Positions 1-9,300 of a DNA stretch of 38,575 nucleotides are shown here, piece by piece. Both the position numbers and the translations under genes were made by a program. Under the pieces are notes generated by a model. It ran no database searches. It had not been told where the DNA came from and worked only from the letters and a program-made list of their open reading frames with translations. The DNA is from an uncultured Ellagibacter sp. (lineage in GTDB: Bacteria > Actinomycetota > Coriobacteriia > Coriobacteriales > Eggerthellaceae), in contig CAKUIV010000004.1 of NCBI GenBank assembly GCA_934661105.1, positions 1 to 38,575 of the forward strand, read 5' to 3'. Each line of letters opens with the position of its first letter. Position 1 is the stretch's first letter.

Positions 1-23
1 CTCTTCGGCATTGTGCGCGACTA

Positions 24-81
24 CCACATTCTTCCCACTAACTTTGTGAGCAACCCCCACATTCTTCCCACGAATTTCGTG
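24..81. repeat. Direct repeat with embedded palindromes, likely operator
   Basis: Two 25-bp copies (24-48 and 57-81) start with CCACATTCTTCCCAC and repeat with a 33-bp period. The second copy holds the perfect palindrome CACGAATTTCGTG (69-81); the first has a degenerate version. A further inverted repeat, GTGCG-N5-CGCAC, lies at 79-93. The block sits about 75 bp upstream of the ATPase gene, so an operator is the simplest reading. The period is a multiple of three and frame 1 is open from 1 to a stop at 106, so the tail of an upstream gene with a repeated HILPTNFV peptide cannot be excluded. Confidence 0.5.
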
Positions 82-154
82 CGTTACTCGCACACTTTTC
101 GAAGATAATTGATATACTGCCAGGTATCCGATGCGATGAAAGCGAGGCTTTGCT

Positions 155-1459
155 ATGCATAGATTGCTTACGAGTGAGCTTAAAGCGTGGAAGTCGAGCC
201 CGAATCGCAAACCCTTGTTGTTGCGTGGCGCGCGGCAAACGGGAAAAACATGGCTTATGGAAGAATTCGCTAAGCAAGAATACCGCGACTTCGTCAAAAT
301 CGACTTCATGTACGACGAATCAGCGCGCGCGATTTTTGACCAGGACCTCGATCCCAAACGCATTATTCGGCAGATCGAGCTGCGTCGGGGCCGCGAGATT
401 AGCCCGCAAAACACGCTCATCATTTTCGATGAGATTCAGGAAGCGCCTCGCGGTCTCACCTCGCTTAAGTATTTCTGCGAGAACGCGCGCGAGTACCATG
501 TTATTGCCGCTGGATCGTATATGGGAATGGCGTTGCGCCGCAAAGGCGAGTCGTTTCCCGTCGGCAAGGTGGATCAACTCACGCTGCACCCTCTTTGCTT
601 TTCGGAGTTTTTACGTGCTACTGCGGGAAACCCGCTCGCCGATGCGCTCGAAAGCGGTGACATGCAGGATTTGGCGTTCTTGGCGGATTCGCTCGAGCGG
701 CGACTCAAGGAATATTTCGTGGTGGGCGGTATGCCCGAAATCGTGGAGTCGTTCCGGCAAAATGGCGACATGGTTGAAGCTCGGCGCTTGCAGTTCAGCA
801 TTCTCGACAGCTACGATGCCGATTTCGCAAAACATGCTCCTGGACGAATCCTTGAGCGCATGCGCCTGGTGTGGAGATCCCTGCCTGGGCAATTGGCGCG
901 AGAGAATAAGAAGTTCGTGTATGGCGCGGTTCGTCCTGGAGCGCGTGCTCGCGATTTTGAAGAATGCTTGCAGTGGCTCGCCGATTACGGCGCAGTGAAA
1001 AAGGTTCTGCGCGTTTCTGCCCTTCGCGTGCCGCTTAAAGGTTACGAAGACCTCTTTTCGTTCAAACTGTTTGGCGTCGATGTTGGCCTGCTTGGGGCGT
1101 TGGCTGACCTCGATCCTGCTGCGGTGTTAGACGGATCGCGTCTGTTCACCGAATTCAAAGGCGCGCTGACTGAACAATATGTCGAACAAGAATTGGTGCG
1201 CTTGGGGTATTCGCCCGTATATTGGTCCTCGGAAAAGGGCATGTCGGAAACGGATTTCTGCATCGAATTAAGTGGGGGCGCATTGCCTATTGAAGTGAAG
1301 GCCGGCGAAAATCTACGCTCGAAGAGCCTTCGAGTGGCCTGCGAAAAGTTCGGACTCGAGCATGCGCTGCGAACATCGCTTTCGCCCTATCGCAACGACG
1401 GCTGGTTGACGAACGTACCGCTGTGGGCCGTGGGGCAGTTCCAGAAGCTGCTGGGGTAG
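155..1459 (+). CDS. AAA family ATPase with C-terminal DUF4143 domain
   Basis: A protein of 434 residues with an N-terminal P-loop ATPase (Walker A GARQTGKT near residues 25-32; Walker B-like LIIFDEIQEA near 88-97) and a C-terminal DUF4143 region. The C-terminus contains ETDFCIELSGGALPIEVKAG, which resembles the PD-(D/E)xK nuclease core typical of this family. Family members are common orphan ATPases in gut bacteria and archaea; their cellular role is not established. The ATG at 155 follows a weak purine-rich stretch (GAAAGCGAGG). The gene stands alone; the palindromic repeats at 24-81 are its likely control site. A longer overlapping frame (150-998) is a shadow because the ATPase motifs lie in this frame. 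Confidence 0.9.
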   Translation: MHRLLTSELKAWKSSPNRKPLLLRGARQTGKTWLMEEFAKQEYRDFVKIDFMYDESARAIFDQDLDPKRIIRQIELRRGREISPQNTLIIFDEIQEAPRGLTSLKYFCENAREYHVIAAGSYMGMALRRKGESFPVGKVDQLTLHPLCFSEFLRATAGNPLADALESGDMQDLAFLADSLERRLKEYFVVGGMPEIVESFRQNGDMVEARRLQFSILDSYDADFAKHAPGRILERMRLVWRSLPGQLARENKKFVYGAVRPGARARDFEECLQWLADYGAVKKVLRVSALRVPLKGYEDLFSFKLFGVDVGLLGALADLDPAAVLDGSRLFTEFKGALTEQYVEQELVRLGYSPVYWSSEKGMSETDFCIELSGGALPIEVKAGENLRSKSLRVACEKFGLEHALRTSLSPYRNDGWLTNVPLWAVGQFQKLLG

Positions 1460-1690
1460 GGTGGGGCAAGGGACTGTTGTACTCTTTCGATAAAGGTCGG
1501 CTCCGATGTAGGCGGGTCTTGCCCTTCCTGGGGTTTGGGGCATGGGTCGGTTGGCTCCGTGCTTCAGCGCGCGTTTTCCGGTCGCAAGCTGCCATTCCAA
1601 GGGTCTTTTCGGGCATACAGTTCTCCTTCGGCCCGCAAACTCGTCACATCCCGCTCTCTCTGTGCGTATTCGGAAAGCAGAGGATTTCCT
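1460..1690. other. Intergenic stretch without recognised gene
   Basis: I see no gene here. Short open frames on both strands lack a ribosome site and any family motif. A short inverted repeat (GGCAAG near 1466, CTTGCC near 1518) is too weak to call a terminator. Confidence 0.4.
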
Positions 1691-1692
1691 AA

Positions 1693-1720
1693 TTTGCGCC
1701 TCGGTGCTTCGTGGTATACT
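1693..1720 (+). promoter_or_regulatory. Probable rpsA promoter
   Basis: TATACT at 1715-1720 is a good -10 element, with TTTGCG/TTGCGC at 1693-1699 as the -35 and a 15-16 bp spacer. It implies a leader of roughly 170 nt before rpsA. Ribosomal protein S1 is autoregulated in other bacteria, but no specific fold was identified here. Confidence 0.5.
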
Positions 1721-1900
1721 AGCCAAGCTTATGGGAAAACCTGTAGGCGGTAAGTAATGTTGGCCCCCGAGACATGTTTTGTTGCGCACCGGGTTGTCGC
1801 AAGGCGGTTCGGTTCTACCTACGTACGAACATGATTTACACGTAAGCAATCAATCATGGCGAAGGGTCCCCGGAATTTGAAGGTTCGAAAGGGGTCCGTT

Positions 1901-3106
1901 TTGACCGAAATCAAGAACACTTCTGTCATCGACTTCACCGACATTTCCGACGAGGAAATGAACAAGATGATCGATGGCACGCTGACCGACTTCGACGAGG
2001 GCGATCTCGTTGACGGCACGGTAGTGAAGATCGAGCACGACGAGGTGCTCGTCGACATCGGATTCAAGAGCGAGGGCGTTATCCCCGTTCGCGAGCTGTC
2101 CATCCGCAAGGATGCCGACCCGTCCGATATCGTCAGCCTCGGCGACAAGATCGAAGCTCTCGTTCTTCAGAAGGAAGACAAGGACGGCCGTCTGATCCTC
2201 TCCAAGAAGCGTGCTGAGTACGAGCGCGCTTGGATCAGCGTCGAAGAGAAGTTCAAGGCCGGCGAAACGGTCACCGGCGAGGTCATCGAAGTCGTCAAGG
2301 GCGGTCTCATCCTCGACATCGGCCTGCGTGGCTTCCTGCCTGCGTCCCTCGTGGACCTTCGCCGCGTGAAGGATCTCGACATGTACCTGGGCACCGAAAT
2401 CGAGGCCCGTGTCATCGAGATGGACCGCAACCGCAACAACGTCGTGCTTTCTCGCCGCGTGCTGCTTGAGGAAGGCCGCAAGAACGAGCGCGCCGAAATC
2501 CTCTCCAAGCTCTCCAAGGGCATGCGTCTCAAGGGCACCGTTTCCTCCATCGTCGACTTCGGCGCATTCGTCGATCTCGGCGGCATCGACGGTCTGGTTC
2601 ACATCTCCGAGCTCTCTTGGAACCATGTCAACCATCCGTCCGAGGTCGTCAAGGTTGGCGACGAGGTCGAGGTCGAGGTTCTCGACGTCGATCTTCAGCG
2701 CGAGCGCATCTCCCTCGGTCTCAAGCAGACCACGGAAGACCCGTGGGTCAAGCTCGTCGAGGAGTACCCGGTCGGCTCCATCGTCGACGGCAAGGTCACC
2801 AAGATCGTTCCGTTCGGTGCGTTCATCGAGCTCGGCAACGGCATCGAGGGCCTGGTGCACATCTCCGAGATGGCTATGCGCCACATCGACACCCCGGCGC
2901 AGGTCGTCAAGCCTGGCCAGGACGTCAAGGTGAAGGTCATGGAGATCAGCCCCGAGCGTCGTCGCATCTCCCTGTCCATGAAGGCTGCCGCTGAAGAGCT
3001 CGGCTACGAGATCGAAGTGGACGAGTCCATCCAGGCTGAGGAGAAGCCGGCCAAGAAGCGTGAGAAGAAGGCTGACAAGCCGGCCGAGGAAAAGGCTGCT
3101 GAATAG
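1901..3106 (+). CDS. rpsA: 30S ribosomal protein S1
   Basis: This is ribosomal protein S1, which binds mRNA on the small subunit. Four S1 (OB-fold) domains follow one another. They are marked by GDLVDGTVVKIEHDEVLVDIG, GETVTGEVIEVVKGGLILDIG, GMRLKGTVSSIVDFGAFVDLG and GSIVDGKVTKIVPFGAFIELG. A Lys/Glu-rich tail follows, as usual for actinobacterial four-domain S1. I start at the TTG at 1901 because GAAAGGGG (1887-1894) lies 6 nt upstream and the protein then begins MTEIKNTSVIDF. The in-frame ATG at 1856 would add 15 residues but has no Shine-Dalgarno sequence. The gene is monocistronic, between a promoter near 1700 and a strong terminator. Confidence 0.95.
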   Translation: MTEIKNTSVIDFTDISDEEMNKMIDGTLTDFDEGDLVDGTVVKIEHDEVLVDIGFKSEGVIPVRELSIRKDADPSDIVSLGDKIEALVLQKEDKDGRLILSKKRAEYERAWISVEEKFKAGETVTGEVIEVVKGGLILDIGLRGFLPASLVDLRRVKDLDMYLGTEIEARVIEMDRNRNNVVLSRRVLLEEGRKNERAEILSKLSKGMRLKGTVSSIVDFGAFVDLGGIDGLVHISELSWNHVNHPSEVVKVGDEVEVEVLDVDLQRERISLGLKQTTEDPWVKLVEEYPVGSIVDGKVTKIVPFGAFIELGNGIEGLVHISEMAMRHIDTPAQVVKPGQDVKVKVMEISPERRRISLSMKAAAEELGYEIEVDESIQAEEKPAKKREKKADKPAEEKAAE

Positions 3107-3131
3107 CCCGAACGCTTTCGAAAGCTTTCAC

Positions 3132-3165
3132 AAGGGAACCTGCTATGCGGCGGGTTCCCTTTTTT
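3132..3165 (+). terminator. rpsA intrinsic terminator
   Basis: The stem AAGGGAACC (3132-3140) / GGTTCCCTT (3153-3161) is followed by a run of T. It ends the rpsA transcript. Confidence 0.9.
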
Positions 3166-3290
3166 ATGCGTCGAAAGCGGTGAACGCGCTGTAGATGGGA
3201 ATCGAATGGGTGCTTCGGGTGTTGCCCGCATTGGGCATTCGAGACGCTACACTATAGCGAGCAGAATGATTGAAGAACGAAAGGACGCTT

Positions 3291-3950
3291 ATGATTGGAT
3301 CGTCGGAATGGACAACGCTCTCGCAGGCGTTCGCATTTTTGGGGAACTCGTTGCTCAAGCCTATGTCGCAAACTTCCGATGCGGGCATGGACCCTGCGTT
3401 TTGGGAGGCGTTTCCCGATTTCGGCGATGATCGGGTTGCCGCTGCTTGCGAAGACGCTGCTGCCGACGTGCGCGGCCTTTCGGCGCGCGGCGAAAGAGAG
3501 GGTCGCGATGCGGTGGAGCTGGCGTCGATCGAGTTCACGCACCTGTTCGTAGGGCCACCGAAGCCTGCTGCGGCGCCGTGGGAGTCGTTCTATCTTTCCG
3601 ACGGCGACGTTTCCGTGGGATTCGGCGCGGCAACCTTCGCGATGCGCGATTTGCTGCGAGGCGCCGGTCTTGAAGTAAGCAACGAGAATAATCAATATGA
3701 GGACCATATCGGCCTTGAACTGCTGTTTCTGTCGGAATTATGCCGCAGGCGCGGAGAAGGCGAGGCATCTCTTTCCGAAGACGAGGTATGCGGAGACGCT
3801 GCACTTCTCGCCTTTGCGTGCGAGCATCCGCTTGGGTGGATCGGCGATTTGCGCCATGCGGTGCAGGAAACGGCTCGGGGCGGCTATGTCGACGGTATCC
3901 TTGCTGTTGCCGAGGCTTTGCTCGGATATCTCGTCGCAAGCTTGAAGTAG
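3291..3950 (+). CDS. TorD/DmsD-family molybdoenzyme chaperone
   Basis: A cytoplasmic all-helical chaperone of the TorD family (219 residues). These proteins bind the twin-arginine leader of a molybdopterin reductase and hold it until the cofactor is inserted. The family pattern is visible in FTHLFVGPPKPAAAPWESFY (near residue 85) and in EDHIGLELLFLSEL. I choose the ATG at 3291 because AAAGGA lies 6 nt upstream; a TTG at 3270 would add seven residues without a ribosome site. It runs towards the second TorD gene and shares a bidirectional terminator with it. The partner is presumably the Tat-exported reductase encoded at 6309-9413, but this is inferred from proximity. Confidence 0.85.
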   Translation: MIGSSEWTTLSQAFAFLGNSLLKPMSQTSDAGMDPAFWEAFPDFGDDRVAAACEDAAADVRGLSARGEREGRDAVELASIEFTHLFVGPPKPAAAPWESFYLSDGDVSVGFGAATFAMRDLLRGAGLEVSNENNQYEDHIGLELLFLSELCRRRGEGEASLSEDEVCGDAALLAFACEHPLGWIGDLRHAVQETARGGYVDGILAVAEALLGYLVASLK

Positions 3951-3960
3951 CTCGCAAAAA

Positions 3961-4000
3961 TAAGGCTCTGCTCGCTTTCCGGAAAGCGAGCAGAGCCTTA
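3961..4000. terminator. Perfect 40-bp palindrome, bidirectional terminator
   Basis: Two 20-bp arms meet without a spacer (TAAGGCTCTGCTCGCTTTCC and its exact complement). It lies between convergent torD-like genes. An A5 run on the left serves as the U-tract for the minus strand; a TTTT lies to the right for the plus strand. Confidence 0.85.
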
Positions 4001-4017
4001 TCGCTTTTAAAGGAGCT

Positions 4018-4683
4018 TCAGCGAAGAGTTTCCGCGAGGCTTTCCTTGTCCACGTCGATCACACGCGCTGCGAACGCGGCAAGTCGCGCGTAGAAGTCGT
4101 CATCCGAAAGCGCGGCCATTTCCGCTGCTCGCGATGTCCACTTCGAAAGGTGTTGCGTCAGAAAGCTCAAAGCCAGGCGCCTATTCACCGCCGCGCTTGC
4201 GACATCGCCTGCCTCGAACGCGCGGCCGGCTCCGTCATGGAGGAACGCCATGAAGGCAAGTTCCGATGCGAGAGAGTCGGGCTTGAGCGACTTCACGGCG
4301 ATTTCGTAACCGGAAAGCGCCGTGAAGTCGAATCCCGCTTTACGGTAGCACGACAGCGCATGGGCGCTGCGTGCAATGGCGGGGCTTCCGTATTCGATGC
4401 GACCGTTCGCAATGTTCGCGGTCCAGACTGCGCGCTCCTCCCAAGCGATATGAAAGGCGCTTGGGGCCACGAAGAAACGATCGTAATAACGTTGCGCGAG
4501 GGCGTCGCTTGGCGCCATGTCGGTGAAACTATCGTCGCCGAGAAAGCCGGCGACGTTCTTCGCGTCGTCGATGATGCGGTCGGACGGCTCGTTGATCAGC
4601 GCTTCGACGATCGTCTCGTAGACCACGCGCATGCCTCGGGACGTGCGTGCCGTTTCCTCGTGCGTTTGCGGGGTTTCGCACAT
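4018..4683 (-). CDS. TorD-family molybdoenzyme chaperone, operonic copy
   Basis: A second TorD-like protein of 221 residues. The family pattern is seen in QRYYDRFFVAPSAFHIAWEE (near residues 64-83) and in the helix SLASELAFMAFLHDGAGRAF. It is the last gene of the minus-strand reductase operon, after the membrane subunit, separated by about 110 bp with GC-rich inverted repeats (for instance CGGGGACGCG paired with CGTGTCCCCG near 4709-4745). Its position makes it the dedicated chaperone for the operon's catalytic subunit. It is clearly diverged from the convergent TorD at 3291, so the two may serve different enzymes. The start ATG at 4683 follows AGGAGC. Confidence 0.85.
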   Translation of the reverse strand: MCETPQTHEETARTSRGMRVVYETIVEALINEPSDRIIDDAKNVAGFLGDDSFTDMAPSDALAQRYYDRFFVAPSAFHIAWEERAVWTANIANGRIEYGSPAIARSAHALSCYRKAGFDFTALSGYEIAVKSLKPDSLASELAFMAFLHDGAGRAFEAGDVASAAVNRRLALSFLTQHLSKWTSRAAEMAALSDDDFYARLAAFAARVIDVDKESLAETLR

Positions 4684-4795
4684 GTTGCGCTCCTAATCTT
4701 CGATCATCGGGGACACGGCTGCAATGATGAAGACGCGTCCCCGAGAGATCTCCGGGGCCTCGGTCGGTGAAACCTTCCGGCTCCGGTCTTATTTG

Positions 4796-5671
4796 TTACA
4801 TCGCAGCGACGGGAAGCGCTGCGATAACGATGAGGTAGCGAAGCAAGAAGCCGCCGATGAGGACTCCCACCTCGCCTGCAAGCGCGAAGCCGGCGGCCTG
4901 CTCGGTTCCCTTCTTCGCTTTCACGAGCCGATCGAGTGCTTGTGCGAACGGCAATGCAAGCCCGATCGCGGCGAATCCGATCCAGAACAGCGGTGCATAG
5001 CCACCGGTAAGAAGCGCCCCAACCGAAGCCGTGGCGGCGGCTGCGGACGATCCGCCCGTTATCGACACCGTGCCGAGCAGCGCCACGACGAGCAGTGCTT
5101 CGAGGGCAGGGAGGGCTACGGACGTCTTCGAGGTGAAGGCGATGCTGCCGATTTCGTCATGCGCCTTGAAGTGCGCGACAACGAGCACGAGCGCGAATCC
5201 GGTCGATGCCGCCGAAACCAGGAAGAGAATCGGCAGGATGAGCGGATGCCACAGCGGGAAGGCGATGGAGGCGTCCCCGAGGAGCACACCGGTGTAGGCG
5301 GCGACGCACACACCGAGCACCATGCCTGCGATATCGAGCGCGCGCGGCGTTTTCTTCTTCACGATAAGTAGGATCGCGGCTATCGCCGATACGACGATGA
5401 ACAGCGACAGAATGATAACGCCCCAGGCCATGACCGAGCTCAGATTCGTTATCAGATAGAAGAAGCGAAGCGGGTTCATGAGGCCCGCCCGAGCATCGAC
5501 TACCAGAAGCAGCGTGCCGACCGCCACGCAAACGGGACCCGCGATAAAGCCTATCAATTTGATTTTCCGGCAAGGTTTTTTCGCCATGCCCGCTATGCCG
5601 GAGAGTACGAACGCTCCGGCCCCCATGCCTGCCAAAAACAGGTAGAGTGCGATCATCCAATCCCATACCAT
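4796..5671 (-). CDS. NrfD/PsrC-like membrane subunit of molybdopterin reductase
   Basis: An integral membrane protein of about 291 residues with eight predicted helices, beginning with WMIALYLFLAGMGAGAFVLS. This is the usual first helix of NrfD/PsrC/TtrC-type quinol-oxidising anchors. It should pass electrons from menaquinol to the four-cluster Fe-S subunit encoded just upstream. The ATG at 5671 is preferred, with GAGGGG 8 nt upstream. A GTG at 5680 would overlap the previous stop codon as GTGA but would place the ribosome site directly against the start. The genes are translationally coupled. Substrate cannot be read from this subunit. Confidence 0.88.
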   Translation of the reverse strand: MVWDWMIALYLFLAGMGAGAFVLSGIAGMAKKPCRKIKLIGFIAGPVCVAVGTLLLVVDARAGLMNPLRFFYLITNLSSVMAWGVIILSLFIVVSAIAAILLIVKKKTPRALDIAGMVLGVCVAAYTGVLLGDASIAFPLWHPLILPILFLVSAASTGFALVLVVAHFKAHDEIGSIAFTSKTSVALPALEALLVVALLGTVSITGGSSAAAATASVGALLTGGYAPLFWIGFAAIGLALPFAQALDRLVKAKKGTEQAAGFALAGEVGVLIGGFLLRYLIVIAALPVAAM

Positions 5672-5676
5672 TGCTA

Positions 5677-6294
5677 TCACCCCTCGTAGTGCTTCACGAC
5701 GTTGCCGCCTTTGTGAATGGCGGAGGCAACGGGCATCGCAAGCGTTTCGTCAAGTCCGATGTAATAAACATGGGGTGAAAGTTCCAGGTCGGAGTAGAGC
5801 GTCTCAATTGCGCGCTCGGACATTTTTTTGGAAATGTCGCTTTCGGGGTCGTTGAGGTCGCCGAAGGTGCGGGCATGCGTGATGCAGGTGCCGACGCATG
5901 CGGGAAGCATTCCACGATCGGTTCGATGCGCGCAGAACGTGCACTTCTCGACTTCCCCCGAAGGAAGCTGGTAGCGTGCCTGATAGGGACAGGCCGCCAT
6001 GCAGTATTTGCAGCCGATGCAGCGATCCGCGTCGACGACGACTGTCCCGTTTTCGGTGCGATGGCTCGCTCCGGTCGGGCACACCTTCACGCAGGGGGCG
6101 TCTTCGCAGTGGTTGCACAGCTTCGGGATGTTCGCGCGTCGGACGACGTTTTCGTCTTCCACGTCGAAGCTCTCGATCCAGGTGTTGAAGCAGCCGGTCG
6201 GCACGCCGTTTTCCTGCTTGCAGGCGACGGCGCACGCGTTGCATCCCACACAGAGGGACAGGTCGATCAGCATGCCAAGTTTTCTCTCACTCAT
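5677..6294 (-). CDS. Four-cluster 4Fe-4S electron-transfer subunit (DmsB/TtrB-like)
   Basis: A ferredoxin-type subunit of 205 residues with four [4Fe-4S] cysteine groups: CVGCNACAVAC, CNHCEDAPCVKVC, CIGCKYCMAAC and CTFCAHR...CVGTC. It transfers electrons between the membrane anchor and the molybdopterin subunit on the outside of the membrane; it lacks its own signal and presumably travels with the Tat substrate. The start at 6294 has AAGGAGGG 7 nt upstream and lies 14 nt after the catalytic gene's stop. All cysteines of the four groups are present. Confidence 0.93.
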   Translation of the reverse strand: MSERKLGMLIDLSLCVGCNACAVACKQENGVPTGCFNTWIESFDVEDENVVRRANIPKLCNHCEDAPCVKVCPTGASHRTENGTVVVDADRCIGCKYCMAACPYQARYQLPSGEVEKCTFCAHRTDRGMLPACVGTCITHARTFGDLNDPESDISKKMSERAIETLYSDLELSPHVYYIGLDETLAMPVASAIHKGGNVVKHYEG

Positions 6295-6308
6295 CGTTTA
6301 TCCCTCCT

Positions 6309-9300
6309 TTAGGCTTTCTCGATCTTGTACATGCCACCCGAACGGCCGGGAGACGTTCCCTCAGGGTCGGCGAGGGGATAGATCTCGCCGATCGTGGGGT
6401 CGAGCATCGTCTGCAAGTGGATGCCGGCCGCGATTGCGGGGTCGCCCTTGCGCGTCTGCTCGCCTTCGATTGCGACATCCTGTGCGCCGTAAGCGCGGTG
6501 CCCGTAGCCGTAGGCCACGCCGAAGGTGCCCTCGGCGATGCCCGCGCGCACCATGGCCTCGCCTTCCATCACGTCGCCCGTCGGGTTGATGATCTTGATG
6601 GTGTCGCCGTCCTTGATGCCGAGCTTCTTCGCGTCGTCGCGGTTGATCTCGAGGTAGTTGTGCTCGCACAGATCGCGCATGATGGGGCTGTTCGCCAGAA
6701 ACGAGATCGAACGGAAACGCGGCTTGTAGTTGGTCGAGCGGAATGGGAACTCCTCGCGCGAGTAGTGCTCGTCGAGCGTCGAGTTGTCGGCGAACCGCTC
6801 GGGGTCGTTGGTGAGCGTCCCCGAAAGTTTTTCCCCGGTGAAGGGATTCGCGTCGTTGGCTTTGCGGTTGCTGTAGAAATGCGTCAGGTTCTCGGTGGCG
6901 TACTTGATGGCGCCGTTCTTGCCCACGCAGTCCTCCATGGGCCAGAAGCGCCCGCCGCGCGAAAGCACGTTCAGAACCTTTGGCCACTCCTCTTCGGAAA
7001 CCGCGTTTTTCCAGGCTGCGGGCAGATCGTCGAGCGCTTGGAGCTTCACATCGTCCTCGTCGACGTCGGCTACGGGCGTGGTGTCGTAGGCCATGTTCGC
7101 CACGGCCTTCAGGAAGAAGTCGCAGGCGTCGTTCAAGGGCCAGGCGTTGCCGTCGGCGTCGGTAATGGCATCCTCTCCGAAGCCGGGTACGTTGCAGACC
7201 TTCGCCACGTCGCAGCAGAACGCTTCGAAGCTCGCGTGGCGATTGCCCGAGATCTCGATGGTTTCGGGAGTCTTCGCGGGCCATCGCACCGAATTGCCCT
7301 TGCTCTTGAAGAAGCCCTCGTTGGTTACCACGCCGAAGCTCTCGAACGGGTTGGTGTCGGGCACGATGTAGTCGGCGAGCTGCGCGTGCTCTCCGACGAC
7401 GACGTCGCAGGCGATATGCAGCGGGATGACCGAGGTGTCCCTCATACGTTCGATTACCGTGTCGCGCAGCATTCCTGAAGTCGCCTGAATGGTGTTCGTC
7501 ATCCACGAGACGAGGATCTTCGCCTGATAGGGATATTGCGCAAGCGCCGAGATGAGCGCCTGGTTGTCCGACACGCCGGTGTGGCTGAACCAGGGGAGCA
7601 GCGGCTTGGGGTCGGTCTCGCCTGCGGCGATGCGGTTTTTGTACTCATCGGTCTTTTTCCAGGTGCGCTTCGTGCGCCCGATGTTCTGGCAGTTCTTCGC
7701 GTCGGTGAGCGCGGGCTTGCCCTTCACGGTCGAAAGCTTGTAGCGCTTGCCGTCGGTAGTGGTGGAAGCGCCGACGCGTCGGGCGACCATGCCGCCGATC
7801 ATCTGGTTCGACCCGATGAGCGCGTTCAGGATGGTGTAGGCGGCCATCGAGCTTATGCCGTTCGAGGTGGCGGTCGACCCGAGGCCGGTCGTCGCGGCTT
7901 TCACGCCATGCGAGGTGAACTCGCGGGCGACGGATTCGATCGTCTCGCGCGCGACGCCGGTCATCTCGGCGTATTCGTCCATCGTGTTGGAAAGCGCGCT
8001 GTCTTTCAGGTAGAGGAACGCCGAGCGGACCTTCACGCCGTTCACTTCGCCTTCGAAATCGATGGCTCCGTGGGTCGCGTCGGTGTTGAGGGCGGCCTCG
8101 TTCGTGTCGGCGTCGACGACCACGTAGTAGGTGGGCTTGGTTTTGGCGGCGGGGTCGGCCTCGGGCTCGGTGAGGCCGGCGTCGGCAACAGTCATGAGCT
8201 TGCCGTTGTTCGCCGACGACTCGTCGTCGATCACGAGGAAGGAAGCGCCGGTGTAGGAGGCGTATCCTCCGGCGACGGCGGCCTTGTAATTGGAATAGGA
8301 AAGGTAGTCGGCGTTGTAGGCCTTGTTCTCGATGATCCAGCGGATCATGCCCAAAGCGAGCTGGCCGTTCGTCGCGGTTTTGATGGGATGCCAGGTGATG
8401 CCCTTGGCGCCGGGCGTGCAGCAGCTGTTGCCCAGAACAGGGTCGAACACGTCCATCTTCGCGCCATGCTGCTGAAGGTTGATCAGCGTGTCGCGGGCGA
8501 TTTCCTGGAAGCTCTTGCCGTTGGAGCCGGGAAAGGTTCCGAGCCACAGGATGTACTCGGCATCGAGGGCGTCGGGTCTGAGGGAACGGGTGCCGGTTTG
8601 AAAGTACGAACTCGCACTTGCGGAGCCGCCTCAAGTGGAGGCGTGGCCGTACTGGTTGACCGACCCGAAGCAGTTGGCGAAGCGCGTTCCGAATGTGGTG
8701 CGACCGTCGCCGCGCCCGCCGAGAAGCACGAACTGGTTCGATTTCGGGCCGAGCGTGGGCTCGGAGGGGTTCAGGGGCGTTTCGGTGTCATGGATGGACA
8801 GGAAGCCTTCTATCTCCTGGTCCTCGCCGATGTCGGCGAACAGCTTGCCGCCCTCGGTGACTTCCTTGATGAGCTCGTCCCAGCTGATGGGCTTCCATTT
8901 GCCTTCGCCGCGCGCCCCTGCGCGTTTGAGAGGCATGGTGATGCGGTCGGGTTGGCCGTAGCCGTCTTGCGTCGCCTGCCCGCGCCCGCATGACGTTCCG
9001 CGGGTCGAGTTGCCGTAGCCGTTGGCGTAGCTCATGGAGCGGTAGGCGTCTTCGAGCGGCGCTTCGAACGGCAGGTACGGGTTCGCACAGCTCGGGTTGT
9101 AAGGGTTTCCGCCCACGGAGTACAGCGTGCTTCCGTCGCGGGAAAGCTTCAGGCGGTTGCCGCACGAGCTATAGCATCCAAGGCATGCGCTGTAGCGGAT
9201 GATGATGTCGTCGTTCACCGTCACGTCGCCGGTTTTCGGGTCGACTGAAGCCTCGACGGGCTGCCCGTGGCCGTTTTCGGGCGCAGCGAAGTCGGCGTTT

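Noticed and set aside
150..998. Alternative 282-codon frame over the DUF4143 ATPase
   Set aside because: It is a shifted shadow; Walker and DUF4143 motifs are in the frame from 155.
1423..1849. Short open frames on both strands before rpsA
   Set aside because: They overlap one another, lack ribosome sites and show no recognisable domain.
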